From contig NC_089193.1 of the NCBI RefSeq assembly GCF_947507565.1, positions 124,001 through 188,000 on the forward strand: 64,000 nucleotides of DNA. The letters are read 5' to 3'. Under the pieces are notes generated by a model. That model had not been told where the DNA came from. It searched no databases and worked only from the letters and a program-made list of their open reading frames with translations. The position numbers were made by a program, and so were the translations under genes. This DNA comes from Oscarella lobularis. Its lineage: Eukaryota; Porifera; Homoscleromorpha; Homosclerophorida; Oscarellidae. Below are positions 46,701 to 58,263 of this stretch, in pieces (within the stretch, counting starts at the first letter, position 1; each line of letters begins with the position of its first letter).

Positions 46701-48684
46701 AAAATGGGTGCAAAAAAGTGCTCTTTTCTAACAACGAGTCTCATACGCGTATTTGAGCAAAATTGTATGTGTATGTTTTCTCAGCTTTCTTAGAAGTCAA
46801 GTCGAACTCAAAATTGAAAGTCACTGTTTCAGTCGTCAGCTCGTTTACTATTGTTGTCCTTGTTGCTATCGTCTTTATTGTTTATGCCCGTCGGAAGGCT
46901 TTTCGCTTAAACACCTTTGGATCTGATTTCGCCGAACCGTCTGATGAATGGGAAATTAACTCTGGCAACATGTCTCTACTCGAAAAATTGGGCGACGGTT
47001 TTTTCGGCGTTGTGTACAAGGCGTATCTTTACCATAGTCCTTCTGGACGTTTGTCAAGGCTAGATCGAAAAGAAAGAAATTCTTTGGGCGATGAGAAGTC
47101 GGTGGTCGCATGTAAAATGCTCAAAGGTGGGTTGTGAGCGTGTACTCTTGCATGCGTTTGTTTCTCTTTTTAGTTTGAGTTTCAATTGCGCTGTTTTTAG
47201 AATCGAATCTGGCTGAAGAAGAGTTATTGGAAGAAATCAAACTGATGAAACGCATCGGGAAGCACCCACACATCGTAAGCCTTCTTGGGTGCATCACGAC
47301 ATCTAAGCCGTTTTGCCTCATTGTTGAATACTGCACGAATGGCGATTTACTCAACTATCTTAGAAAAGGAAAAATTAAGGTTTGTTATCTAACATATAAA
47401 TAGACGCACTCATATGTCATAACGCATGCAAGACATTTCTGTTATTTTCAGTGTGCAGATGATTCTGAACAGCATTCGAATGAAAGTGTTTTGAAGTGTG
47501 AAAGCTTAAGCGAGGCGTGTGATTATTTATTTATCTTTTGTAAATACAACTAGTGTGCTAACCATTGTCGTTCTAGGATGACACATCCACGCCGTCACTT
47601 AATTTTAGCACTCATAACCATCAGTGGCGAGAGATGAATGAGGGAGATTCTAGTGAAATAAGAAACGTAGTTGATGGTAGGGATATGCGTGATATGTGGA
47701 GTCAAAAAAACAGTTTTATATTGCAGACGGGGGTCAGGAAACGAAATGTGAGCAAAAGTTGAGCGCTCGCGACCTTGTGTCATTTGCTTGGCAAATTGCA
47801 TCCGGAATGGTAAATAATTGCCGGGGTAGTTAGACGTGCTATTTCCAGTTTGAAATTTCTACTCTACTTTAAGGAATATCTTTCCGGAAACGGTTTGGTT
47901 CATCGCGACTTGGCCTGTCGGAACGTGCTTGTTTGCGATGATAAACTACTCAAAGTGTCTGACTTTGGTCTAACGAGATCCGTCTATCACGACGGTGCGT
48001 ATTGTCAAAAGACCACAAGACGTCTCCCACTGCGTTGGATGTCTATCGAAGCCATAAGGCAACGTCTCTTTTCCGAACAAAGCGACGTGTACCTAGTTTT
48101 TACTCCACTAAATGCAATCATATTTCACCTGTCTTTCGTCTTTTTAGATGGTCTTTCGGAGTTGTTATGTGGGAAATATGTACTCTTGGTGAGCTTATCC
48201 CTACATTTTTCTTAGTTCGAGACTTTTGCATTTTAGGCTCATTCCCGTATCCTTGCGTTTCGAGTGGAAATCTTTTGTCGCATTTGCGTAGTGGCAACCG
48301 GTTAACCTGTCCAGAAAACTGCTCCGCTGAGCTGTTAGTATTTATTGCAATGAGAATGCTTTTATGCTGATGTTCCTTAGGTACCAGATAATGTCTGCGT
48401 GTTGGCAAGCTGATCCGGAAGATCGCCCGGCGTTCGGCCGTCTTACCCAGCTGCTAGGCAAAATGCTTGAAGCCGAAAATCAGAGCGAATATATTGATTT
48501 TGATGCTACCAGTTCACTTTCTTCTTACGACAAAAAATCCCGAAGCGGAAGGAGAGAGTCGGAAAGCGATGATGAGGCTTGGAGTCTCAATAGTATGACC
48601 CAGATAATGATTCGCGACGATGGCGATGAAGTCAGATATGTTGTTGGCTCCCCTGCATCGACAATTGCGGAGGACAACGTGTGA
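40758..48684 (+). CDS. receptor tyrosine kinase A with C-type lectin, SRCR and EGF ectodomain
   Basis: About 1,670 residues over roughly 23 exons. Phase-consistent 5' exons are 40758-40854 (signal peptide MSSFPLYTIVFLCYSG), 41435-41564, 42201-42279, 42356-42437 and 42493-42762. The last encodes two hydrophobic helices around a basic loop. Then come C-type lectin 1 (43291-43692), three SRCR (43755-44708; the second has lost cysteines), lectin 2 (44767-45016 plus 45069-45196), lectin 3 (45269-45711) and lectin 4 (45909-46316). Two EGF exons (46372-46495, 46559-46699) precede the helix (SSFTIVVLVAIVFIVYARR, 46795-47127). The kinase shows LGDGFFGVVYKAYL, VVACKMLK, an insert encoded by small exons, HRDLACRNVLV (47.9 kb), SDFGLTRS, RLPLRWMSIEA, WSFGVVMWEI and a C-terminal tail to 48684. 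Catalytic residues are intact. This architecture suggests extracellular ligand or microbe recognition coupled to tyrosine phosphorylation; the ligand is unknown. Confidence 0.9.
42040..42138 (+). pseudogene. duplicated copy of the second exon of receptor A
   Basis: The end of this stretch (SFLKLLSQVTGCVSDCNDR then GTACG) parallels the exon at 41435-41564 (SFLELLSQVTRGVSNCNNR). The surrounding introns are also duplicated: GTAAACAAACATAACGTTC near 41355 resembles GTAAATAAACGTGACGTTC near 41917. Its acceptor phase does not fit the chain, so it is probably a relic or an alternative exon. Confidence 0.5.
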
Positions 48685-50196
48685 GACCCCAAAATATCGT
48701 AATGGTGACGCATAGGTTCATGCATGGCTAAATTACACTTTCTTGATGTTCTCAAAATGTCGTTTTTTTGTTCTTTCATGTTTTAGCCGAACGTTCTAGT
48801 AATGAAGAGGAAAACGGAGAAAAAAAGACAATTGTCTGTGTTTAGCTTAGTTTGCTTCGTAATTGAAACATAGAATGTGAAACTAGGAGAGAAGGCTACC
48901 GCAATTACTACAGCTCGTTGATCAAACGTTTACTTCTTTCTCACGTGGCTGGTCGAATAATATTTCTTACGTTGATAACATACAGGTGAATAGTCGACAA
49001 AATGTTAGCAGACGAGTGCTTCAATCCTTTCTACACGTCATTAGTCGATTACAGGATTACAAGAATCGGAACACAAGACATCGATGGGTGATGCCCTCTT
49101 TGAGGGTTCAGTACCGCCCGGACCACGAGAAATTTGCTCGCAGCGGCCGCTGTGAATATCGCTTGCACGTGCATTTTTAGCCAAAGCGAAAGACTCCTCT
49201 AAGCTTGCATTCGGTCGTCGAAAAGAGTTCAGGATAGGATCGAGGAGAGACGAGCCTCGATAGAGCGATAGATATTTACGGCTCTTGCTCCATGGGGATG
49301 AACTGAGACGCGTCGACTGCGCCGTCTTTGCGTATCATGCCGTATGCCTTAGTCGTACCTTTAAACGCAGCATGCAAATCGAGCCGGCTAGACTTTGTGT
49401 GTTTGTTTCGCAATGCGAAAAACTGCTAGTGAGACACCTTAAGGAGGCCTCACTTTTCGTAAAGATGCCAGCGTATAGAAAAAGTGAAGCGCTTCACTGC
49501 TTTAATACGTGCTTCACGAGAAAATGGGTCAAAAAACGTTACTTTACAGAACGAGGCTTCGTTAACGTCATCACAGACACCCGGATGTAGTCTCCCTCCC
49601 TCTTCCAATTTGTGTTCGGCCAGAGGGAGTACAACGTCGAAACGCAACCGTTCGTTGAACAAATGTCGTGCGGTTGGACTCTAGAATCTACGTGGCACGC
49701 CAAACGTCGCGAAAGGTCGTTTTCCTTTCGTTGCCTCTCCATTCGATCGATCAGATCTTATAGCGAACGTGCTCGATCTCTCTTTTATTTGCGAATTTAG
49801 ACGATCAAGCATTTTTTGCACGACCAAAGATAGACAGACAAGATCGAAATGCGCTGGAAGACGTACTTTGCCTCTATCAGGATTAATTCGCACGCGATGG
49901 ATCCCTCAGGTGAGTTGAAGCCGTGGGGTCACATGAACATCTTTTTTACCAGTGTACGCACTCGCATTTGCCCCAAAGGGCGCGACGAGGAACATAAACA
50001 CAGATGGCTGTGACGGAAGCGGCGGAAGTTGACTCAACATTTTGACGGATTCGTAGAAATTAAGTAAATCCCTCTCATCCGGTTGAAGATCGTTCGTGAT
50101 TGGCTAGCTGCAACGTTGCGTGAGTCCAGACAATTACAAGAGCACTGCCTCATCTATAAATCTCTTAGTCGATCAGCGCCACCCTCGCCTGCTGCA
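48685..50196. other. intergenic region between tandem receptor kinases
   Basis: About 1.5 kb with several overlapping short frames (49285-49590, 49450-49662 and others) and no motif. The last part contains the promoter of gene B, which resembles that of gene A just upstream of its signal-peptide exon. Confidence 0.4.
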
Positions 50197-53100
50197 ATGA
50201 CGTCCATCATGCTTTGGTCTGTAATTTCTCTTTGCCACAGTCTTCTGGCGGAAAATCGTCCGCGGGAATACTTCGAAGTGAAAGGTAGGAGTACACTGAG
50301 GGGTCGTGAAGCCGGCGACTGTACGTCGACTCGAGTCTCCGTGATCGATTCTCGTGGCTAGAACTCTGAACTGTGACCGAGCATCTTAAGGCGTTCTCCT
50401 TTTTTCCGCATATTGCGGTTTCCAAACGCGTTATATACCCAACTGGGAAGCGTGTAAAGGCGTATTAGATCTGACACTAAGTATATCAATGACGTGATGG
50501 CTTCTTGAAGCACAACGAAACCCGACTAGCGGACGCTTTTTGGTAGGAGCGACGTTTATTCCGCCCTCCCCATCTTGTTCGTAATTGACGACAGAGGGCG
50601 CTCTACGTTAGCAGGGGTCGGTAGAGCGGAACGAATATTCCTTACACAAATATTGATTCTGACAAAAGGCATCCGCTAACTGTCGCTGGGCTTCCGGAAG
50701 CTCTTCTTAACTGCTGAGTGAAGTAATTAATCTAATTTGTGGCTGGTCGACTTCCTAAATAGAGTATGCATGCGTAGTCGTGGCGCGATGAAAGGTTCGC
50801 TAGATGCCTTCGTTCTTTTGTACTCGAAATAGTGTTAATAATATGTTCATTTTGTCTCGACACACGGGGTCTTTTTTCCGACATTCTGCACTCCCTTACT
50901 ACTTACTTATCTTTAAATTATTTTAGGCAGCACCTTTTCAAGTTTTCCTCTCAAAGAGTCGTTGTCATACGGCGAATACAGTTCGCTACAAAGTATCTTG
51001 CAATCGACTTGCCATGTTTCCGCCTGCCGTAATAGGTACGATTACCGTTGCTAAATTTTATTTTTTTGTGGTTGATTTGCGTTCATAGACATGGTCAACG
51101 CCCGGGACCCGGTTTGCTTCGACTTGAAGAGGGCACTCACTTTGGAAACGCGCCGTTTTTCGAACGTTACAAAGATCAGGTTTCAGCAACAGCCATTAAT
51201 TAATTAATTAAATATCGGCATAACTTGTTACGTCGCAATCTTAGCTATTGTTGCCGTTTTTTCGAGTTAATGATGACAGGCACGTCGGAGACAAAACGGT
51301 CTGTTCTGACTTATGCACATCTTTTCTTGGTGAAGGCTTAAAGAATTGATTCATACAGCTGTAATGTGTTTCTCTTATTTCTGTAGGTGCTAACGGCGAT
51401 CATGTTTCCCATGTCACCTCTAAAGTGTTCGTCATCTTTTCTTCTCATGTCTTCTCTCTGCTTGTCGTTTTCGTCGTTTTCGCATTTTTCTACGTTTATC
51501 TCTTCTCGAAGAGGCGTGGTTTGACCTGTTCCGCTTCCTCTTCTTCCAAAAGACGCGTCGTGAATTTTCAAGGCATTCGATTGCTTATGGTCGCCATCGT
51601 TTTGGAAATAGTTTTTGCAAGATCGGCTGAAGCCGTCGATTTCACTTCTGTTTCTTGTAAAGGTGAGAACTGCAGTTAATTAAGATGTATGTATATAATT
51701 CAGTTGCACATTCGTATTTGTATTAGCTATTCTATAAAATTAATTAGAGGTGCAAAGAGGAGTTGAATCTCTGAATATAGCGTATGAGGCTATCGTTTTG
51801 TCCACTATGCTATTACACCTTGGAGTGCAGAGGGCTTCATTGCGCATTACACTAGTAGCATACTGTACATGTCATACAGTACTGATTTTTTTCTGTTCTG
51901 TGACTTTTTCTGTTAAACAACACATGTCAGTAATCTTGGGTTTTAGAATGTGACCCTGGCTGGATCTGTTTCTATTCTTCGTGTCTCAAGATTTCCAGCG
52001 AGCAGTTGACCTGGCCTCAAGCAGCAGACGAGTGCTCCAGACACGAAGCCCATCTTTTCTCCATTGAAAAAGCAAACAAACTCGTCTGGCATTTCCTGTA
52101 TTCAAACTATCGCTTAAAGAAATTTTTAATCGGATTAGTAGGCACTCCAGCTCCTCAGGGCGGCTACAGCTATCGTTGGTCGGACGGCTCGCCGTTCGTG
52201 TATTCAGACTGGGAAAGTTTGAACAGTCACTGCAAAAGGGAATTATGTGCGGTAATCGTTCCTCGATGGAACGCAGCTCGTGGTTATCATGTGAGTTGGT
52301 CGGCAGTTTCCTGTCTGTCTCGAAACAGATTCATCTGCGAAAAACCAAAAAGTAAGTAACGCTTGTTTTTATGATAGACATTTTAAACAGACCATATTTC
52401 TTATTTCAAGATTGCATGAAAACGGACGTGCAACTTGTCGGCGGCGTAACCCCAAATCGTGGTCGCCTCGAGATTTTTCTCGACGGTGCATGGAACAGCG
52501 TCTGCCTGGGAAAGGGAGCTAGTCGAACGGCGGCTTCAGTGTGTAAGCAGTTAGGCTATTCTTCACTTCTGTTCGTACGAGCTATAAAACGCTTCGGAGA
52601 AAAGTTCAGAGCGAATTATTCGTACTCTGTTGATTGTTCGTGGAATAACGTTCTCAACTGTACATACGAGAAAACGACGTGCGACTTGGGGTTATTTTTA
52701 TCGTGTCGATCCGCTAGAACCTTTTCAATTGAAGTACGGCTGGTGAACAGCCCTGTGCCAAGCAGTGGTACATTAGAAGTTGGAATTGGTAACACTTGGA
52801 GAAAGGTTTGCGGACTTGAGCGAAACGTACTGTCAAGTCTACCTCGGGCCACTTGTCGGCATTTGGGATACGACAATGGAAACATGAGTTTTACAGGTCT
52901 TCGTAGGGGAAGGTTGAGATCTCTTCACTCTTTCTGTAGATCAAATTCAATTGGAGGATGCTCCTTTCTTGGATATTCTAGCCGTTGTTTTGACTTCATT
53001 CGGGTCGATTGCTTAAATTCCCAGTTGCAAGTGCGACTGGTCAATACTACTCGAAAAACGACAGAAAGAGAGGGTGCAATTGAAGTCTTTTTCAACGGAA

Positions 53101-56100
53101 ATTGGACCGCTGTTTGCGAGGACGAATGGAATATTAATGCATCTGAAGTTGTCTGCAGCGAATTGGGCTATAAGAATGCAGTTTCGTCGAGGCGATTAAG
53201 CTCTGATTTAGTAACCTCAAGCAGCCAAAGACTGGCGCCGCTCAAAGTTATTTGTCAAGGAAACGAAACGGCGTTGAGACAGTGTAATCATTTTATGTCG
53301 ACGAGCAGGCAATCGTGCAGAGCAGCTAGAGTCGTTTGCAAAGAAAAAGAATGTGAGCTAAACGATGTCTGCATGCATCATGTGCTTTAAGATACCTATT
53401 CCTTTAGATTGTCCCTCAGGGTGGTTTCTTTATGCCGACTATTGCTACACAGTTTCCCGTCTCATGTTCGTGCAACGAATGAACATGAGAGCTGGAGGAT
53501 GCGGTCCAGTGAACAGTGTTACCATTAACAGTCTTCATGAACAAGCTTTTGTTCTCTCTCTTCTTGCTGACATTCGAGGAGATGTTTCGATTGGCTTAAA
53601 AAGGCAAGCGGAAGAAGTATTTCAATGGCTGAACGGAGAACCTTTGAGGTAGCTGCCATGAAACTAGGTAGTAATTTTTTGACTTTACAAGCGTTTTCAG
53701 ATACGTCTCGTGGGCCAATGGAGAACCAAAAAGTTTTCATAGGTGCGTTGCTCTTGACGCTGTTAGTGGCTACTGGAAAACAGCGGATTGCTCTCAACGT
53801 AGACAAATGATATGCAAAATTGCTCTTGGTGAGAAACCGACATTGGAATTTTCTGAATCATTATTTGCTTTTCTAGTCGACATAAATACCGAACTTCGTG
53901 AAGCTAAAGATTCGTCAGCGAATGGTTTGTGTAGAGAGGAGGAACTCTACTTCAAGAACGCCTGCTATTATTGGTCTAAAGACGACGAGCTCGTATCGCA
54001 AGAACGCGCTGATGAAAATTGTCAAAATCGCGATGCTGCGCTCGCCTCAATAAGCACGGTGCACGAAAACGCTTTCATTGCAAAAGAAACGTCCGTTATC
54101 GAGGGATCACTCTATTGGATTGGTCTAGCTTACAAAAATACCGACTCGGTTCACGGAGCCTTTGAATGGCTTTATGGCCCTCTCGTCACTTTTACCAAGT
54201 GGGCAATGTACGAGCCAGTTTTCGAAGCTGAAAGTAATCACAGTTGCGTTTTGTTTGGATCGGACGGTCGTGACTTTGTTTGGTCTGTTTCAAACTGCAC
54301 TACCAAGGCTGGATATGTCTGCAAAAGTAATCTCGTCAAACATGGTGGGAGTATTTCAAATATTAGCGCTATTTTCTAGGAGTTGTTAATGAATCAAATG
54401 AAACTACATCAGTTTTGCCTGAAACTTCGAGTGGCTGTTAGTGCTTCAGACGTTTTCATATGCTAATATCTGATTTATTTCTTTTTTTATTAGATGTCTA
54501 CGTGTGTCCGAACGGTTGGACGAAGTTAGGCAACCGCTCGTGTTTTAAACGAGTTCACGCAAAGCAGACGTGGGATGATTCTTTGATTGACTGTGAGATG
54601 ATGGGAGGCTCTCTTGCCAGAATAACGTCAGTTCAAGAGCAGAACCTCCTAAATTCTAAAATTCTCAATGGCGAAGAGGCTTGGATTGGACTGAATGACA
54701 GATTCAATGAAGGCTTTTACGTTTGGGCTGACGGTTCGTCCTTAGTCTATGTAAACTGGAGTCCATCTGAAGTTGTGAAGAATGCTTCCTTACAAAGAGA
54801 ACACGACTGTGTAGCGGCTTCAACGAGTCATTGGAAGACAAAGACATGTACTGAGAAGAAGCCTAGCGTCTGCTTTCGGCCTGCAATTCTGGGTATGGCA
54901 GACGAGAGGAACGATCGTCCATCGCTAACATCGTCCGCTATTTAGATTATGATGAATGCTACAGCAACACAAGTATTTGCCACGTCAACGCAGCGTGTGA
55001 AAATACTCTTTCTTCCTACAACTGCACCTGCAAGCCGGGATTCACCGGAAATGGGACTACCTGCAAAGGTTAGATGTTTATACTTAGCACAACAGCCTTA
55101 TATACATGTATATTTAATGTAACTGTCACAGATTTGAACGAATGTGATCGCCGCTGTAACGAGAAAGGTCAACGGTGCCTAAATACATACGGATCATATG
55201 AATGCCTATGCGAAAGTGGCTGGACTGGAAATGGAAGCGTTTGCGTTGACGTGAACGAGTGCCATTTGAGTGACACATGTCATACTCACGCGACGTGCAT
55301 CAACAAAGATGGCTCCTATGACTGTGAGTGTGCACTTGGCTGGACTGGAAACGGTAGCGTTTGCATCGACATCAACGAGTGCGAGATGAAGAATCCATGC
55401 CATTCGAAAGCGAAGTGCACGAATACCGAAGGAACGTTTCAGTGTACGTGTCAACCGGGCTGGAGTGGAAACGGTATTTATTGCGACGATGTCAACGAGT
55501 GCGAGATAGAAAATTTATGCGATTCGCAAGCCACTTGCACGAATCAGGACGGTTCCTACAGCTGTATGTGTCTTCCAGGCTGGAGTGGAAATGGATTCTC
55601 TTGCAACGACACCAATGAATGCCTCCTACCAGGACTTTGCCACCGTTGGGCAAATTGTCGAAATACAAACGGATCGTTTGAGTGCCTGTGCAGCAGCGGC
55701 TATAAGGGCAATGGATTCCAATGCGAAGGTAAAAACACTAAATTTAGTGGCACTTAGGCAGGATAACTGACTTCTAATTTCTCCTCATTGCCTTGCAGGT
55801 ATTACATCTCGTTCTAAATTGAAAATCATTTTGCCAATCGTCATCAGCTCGTTAATTTTAATTGTGTTCTCTGTCATCGTCTTTGTTATCTATGCTCGGC
55901 GAAAGGCTCTTCTCCGTGGGTCGCTTCTTGGACCAGACCTCGTCGAACCACCTGACGAATGGGAAGTCAACGCGGGCGATATGACTTTGCTCGAAAAGCT
56001 GGGAAATGGCTTCTTTGGCGTTGTGCACAGGGCGTATCTTTATCACAGTCCATCGTCGAGATCGAGGCGACGTGGAAAGGCAAAAAATTCCTTGGGCGAT

Positions 56101-57612
56101 CAGAAGTCGGTGGTCGCTTGTAAAATGCTTAAAGGTATACCTACTCTTTTGTCAGCTAGATTTATTTAGGCTCAGTCTAATGAGTACCTGTCGTGTTTCT
56201 CCAGCAGCGAATGTGGAAAGGGAAGACTTTTTGGAAGAAATCAGGCTGATGAAACGGATCGGTCAGCACCCACACATTGTCAGCCTGCTTGGATGCATAA
56301 CGACATCCGAGCCGCTCTGCCTCATTGTGGAATACTGCATGCATGGTGATTTACTCAACTATCTTCGAAAGAAAAGATCTCAAGTTTGCATCAGTACACC
56401 TGTACACTGAACTCTGTTAGTCTTTGCTTTAGAGAGTCAGTCAAAAGCAGCAATCGAATACAAGTTGCTCAAACCCTGACAGTTTGGACGAGGTACGTGA
56501 ATAAACCTTTTTTATGATTTAGTCATTGATCACCGTATAAACATTGTGCCCATCGCGCCCATTTTTAGGATGATACACTCACACAGTGTGAGATAAATGA
56601 GGATTTGTGTAAAGCTAAAGATTTTGGTAGCGGTAAGTTTCAAGAAATTTGGATTGTATCAGCATGCAGGAATGTAATTAAAAGGTGAGTGTGAGAGCGA
56701 GAGCAGTGATGTTGGTCACGATTTGAGTTCCTCCGATCTCCTGTCATTTGTTTGGCAAATTTCATCCGGAATGGTGTGAAATAGTTTATAAGACATCTAA
56801 GTTCATTTGCCTGAATGGGGCTTTAGGAATATTTGGCTGGGAAAGGCTTGGTTCATCGCGACTTGGCATGTCGGAACGTGCTCGTCTGCGAAAATCAACT
56901 TCTCAAAGTGTCAGACTTTGGGCTAACCAGATCCGTCTATCAAGAAGGCGTTTATTGTCAAAAGAACACAAGACGTCTACCGCTTCGATGGATGTCTATT
57001 GAAGCCATGACGCACCGTCTTTTCTCTGAACAGAGCGACGTGTAATATTAATCTTTACTTATTCCGCGTCCTGCTCTAACAGTGTTTTCAATTTAGGTGG
57101 TCGTTTGGAGTTGTCATGTGGGAAATATATACCCTTGGTTAGCAAGATGTGTGTGTGCTCTCCCTCTCTTTTGATGTTCTTTTTTCTAGGCTCTTTTCCC
57201 TATCCTTGCGTTTTAAGTGAAAGACTTTTGTCGCATTTACGTAGCGGTAACCGGCTGACCTGCCCAGAGAACTGCTCTATTGACATGTTCGTCTTTTTTA
57301 CGATTCATCGCAATATATATACTGACATGCTCTTGCAGGTACAAGATAATGACTGCGTGTTGGCGCTCCGAACCCGAAAAGCGCCCATTATTTGGCAGTC
57401 TTACCCAGCAAGTAGGAAAAATGCTCGAAGCACAGCAACAGAGCAAGTACATCGTCTTTGATGCTTGGGACGCGGAATCAGGAATCGAAACAAAAGAGTC
57501 GGAGATCGATGATGAGACTTGTCCGCTCAACTATTTGGCGCATGATATGAATCGCGGCAAAGGCTCTGAAGTTAGGTACTATGTTGCTGGTTCCGCTACC
57601 TGTGCGGTGTAG
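50197..57612 (+). CDS. receptor tyrosine kinase B, tandem paralogue with six EGF domains
   Basis: Same plan as gene A, about 1,800 residues. The 5' exons keep phase: 50197-50284 (MTSIMLWSVISLCHSLLAEN), 50937-51035, 51089-51179, 51245-51329 and 51387-51662 (two hydrophobic helices around KRRGLTCSASSSSKRR). Lectin 1 is at 51948-52351, three SRCR at 52412-53352, lectin 2 at 53409-53650 plus about 53701-53827, lectin 3 at about 53877-54332 and lectin 4 at about 54495-54890. EGF 1 is at about 54945-55067, and five calcium-binding-type EGF (DVNEC, DINEC starts) share one exon at 55132-55727. The helix (IVISSLILIVFSVIVFVIYARR) and kinase follow: LGNGFFGVVHRAYL, VVACKMLK, HRDLACRNVLV (about 56870), SDFGLTRS, RLPLRWMSIEA, WSFGVVMWEI, stop at 57612. 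Catalytic residues are intact. Kinase and splice layout are nearly superimposable on gene A; EGF number is the main difference. Confidence 0.9.
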
Positions 57613-57840
57613 ACATGAAAAACACTATTGTTACTTTTTGCTCAGAATCATTTACTTATTGATTATTCCTATTGTTTTAAGTGTAACTGTGCTTATATTA
57701 TTAAATCTTGTGTGGTGATGCGCTGTAGCGACTCGTCTATTTACACTTTACTGCTGAATATCCGGGCTCACTTATACTAACAATGTCGCGGATTTTAAAG
57801 GGTAACCAGCTTTTTAGAGGAATACAAGGAAAAGCCGTTC
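57613..57840. other. 3' flank of receptor B
   Basis: AT-rich sequence after the stop at 57612, with ATTATTAAATC near 57700; no further gene seen before the repeat. Confidence 0.4.
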
Positions 57841-58030
57841 TTTTTTAAGAGGGCGTAGTCACTTTTTTAGTAAGCGTGGCTCTTTTTTAAGAGGGCGTGG
57901 TCACTGTGTTTAGTAGGCGTGGCTCTTTTTTAAAAGGGCGTGGTCACTGTGTTTAGTAGGCGTGGCTCTGTTTTAAGGCGTGGTTACTGTGTTTAGTAGG
58001 CGTGGCTCTTTTTTAAAAGGACGTGGTCAA
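57841..58030 (+). repeat. 42-bp minisatellite
   Basis: Four to five copies of a 42-bp unit containing TTTTTTAAGAGGGCGTGGTC and GTGTTTAGTAGGCGTGGCTC; one copy is shortened. It lies between the tail ends of receptor B and the minus-strand adhesion gene. Confidence 0.88.
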
Positions 58031-58263
58031 TTTTTTCGCGCGCTTTTTGGCATGTCTGATTAGGCAGTCCTTTACGTGCTCTCAAGTGCTTCACACACTG
58101 AAAAGAAAGTCTATTATAGTGCGACAGAAGAGCAGGAACGGCGAGCACATGCGGGTCACTAACATCAAAAACAAAAAAAGGACAAAAAAGACATTGGCGG
58201 GTGTCCTTATTGAGTAATTCCAATTTATGTCATCGTCTCATTCAATGCAGCCACATCCATCTA

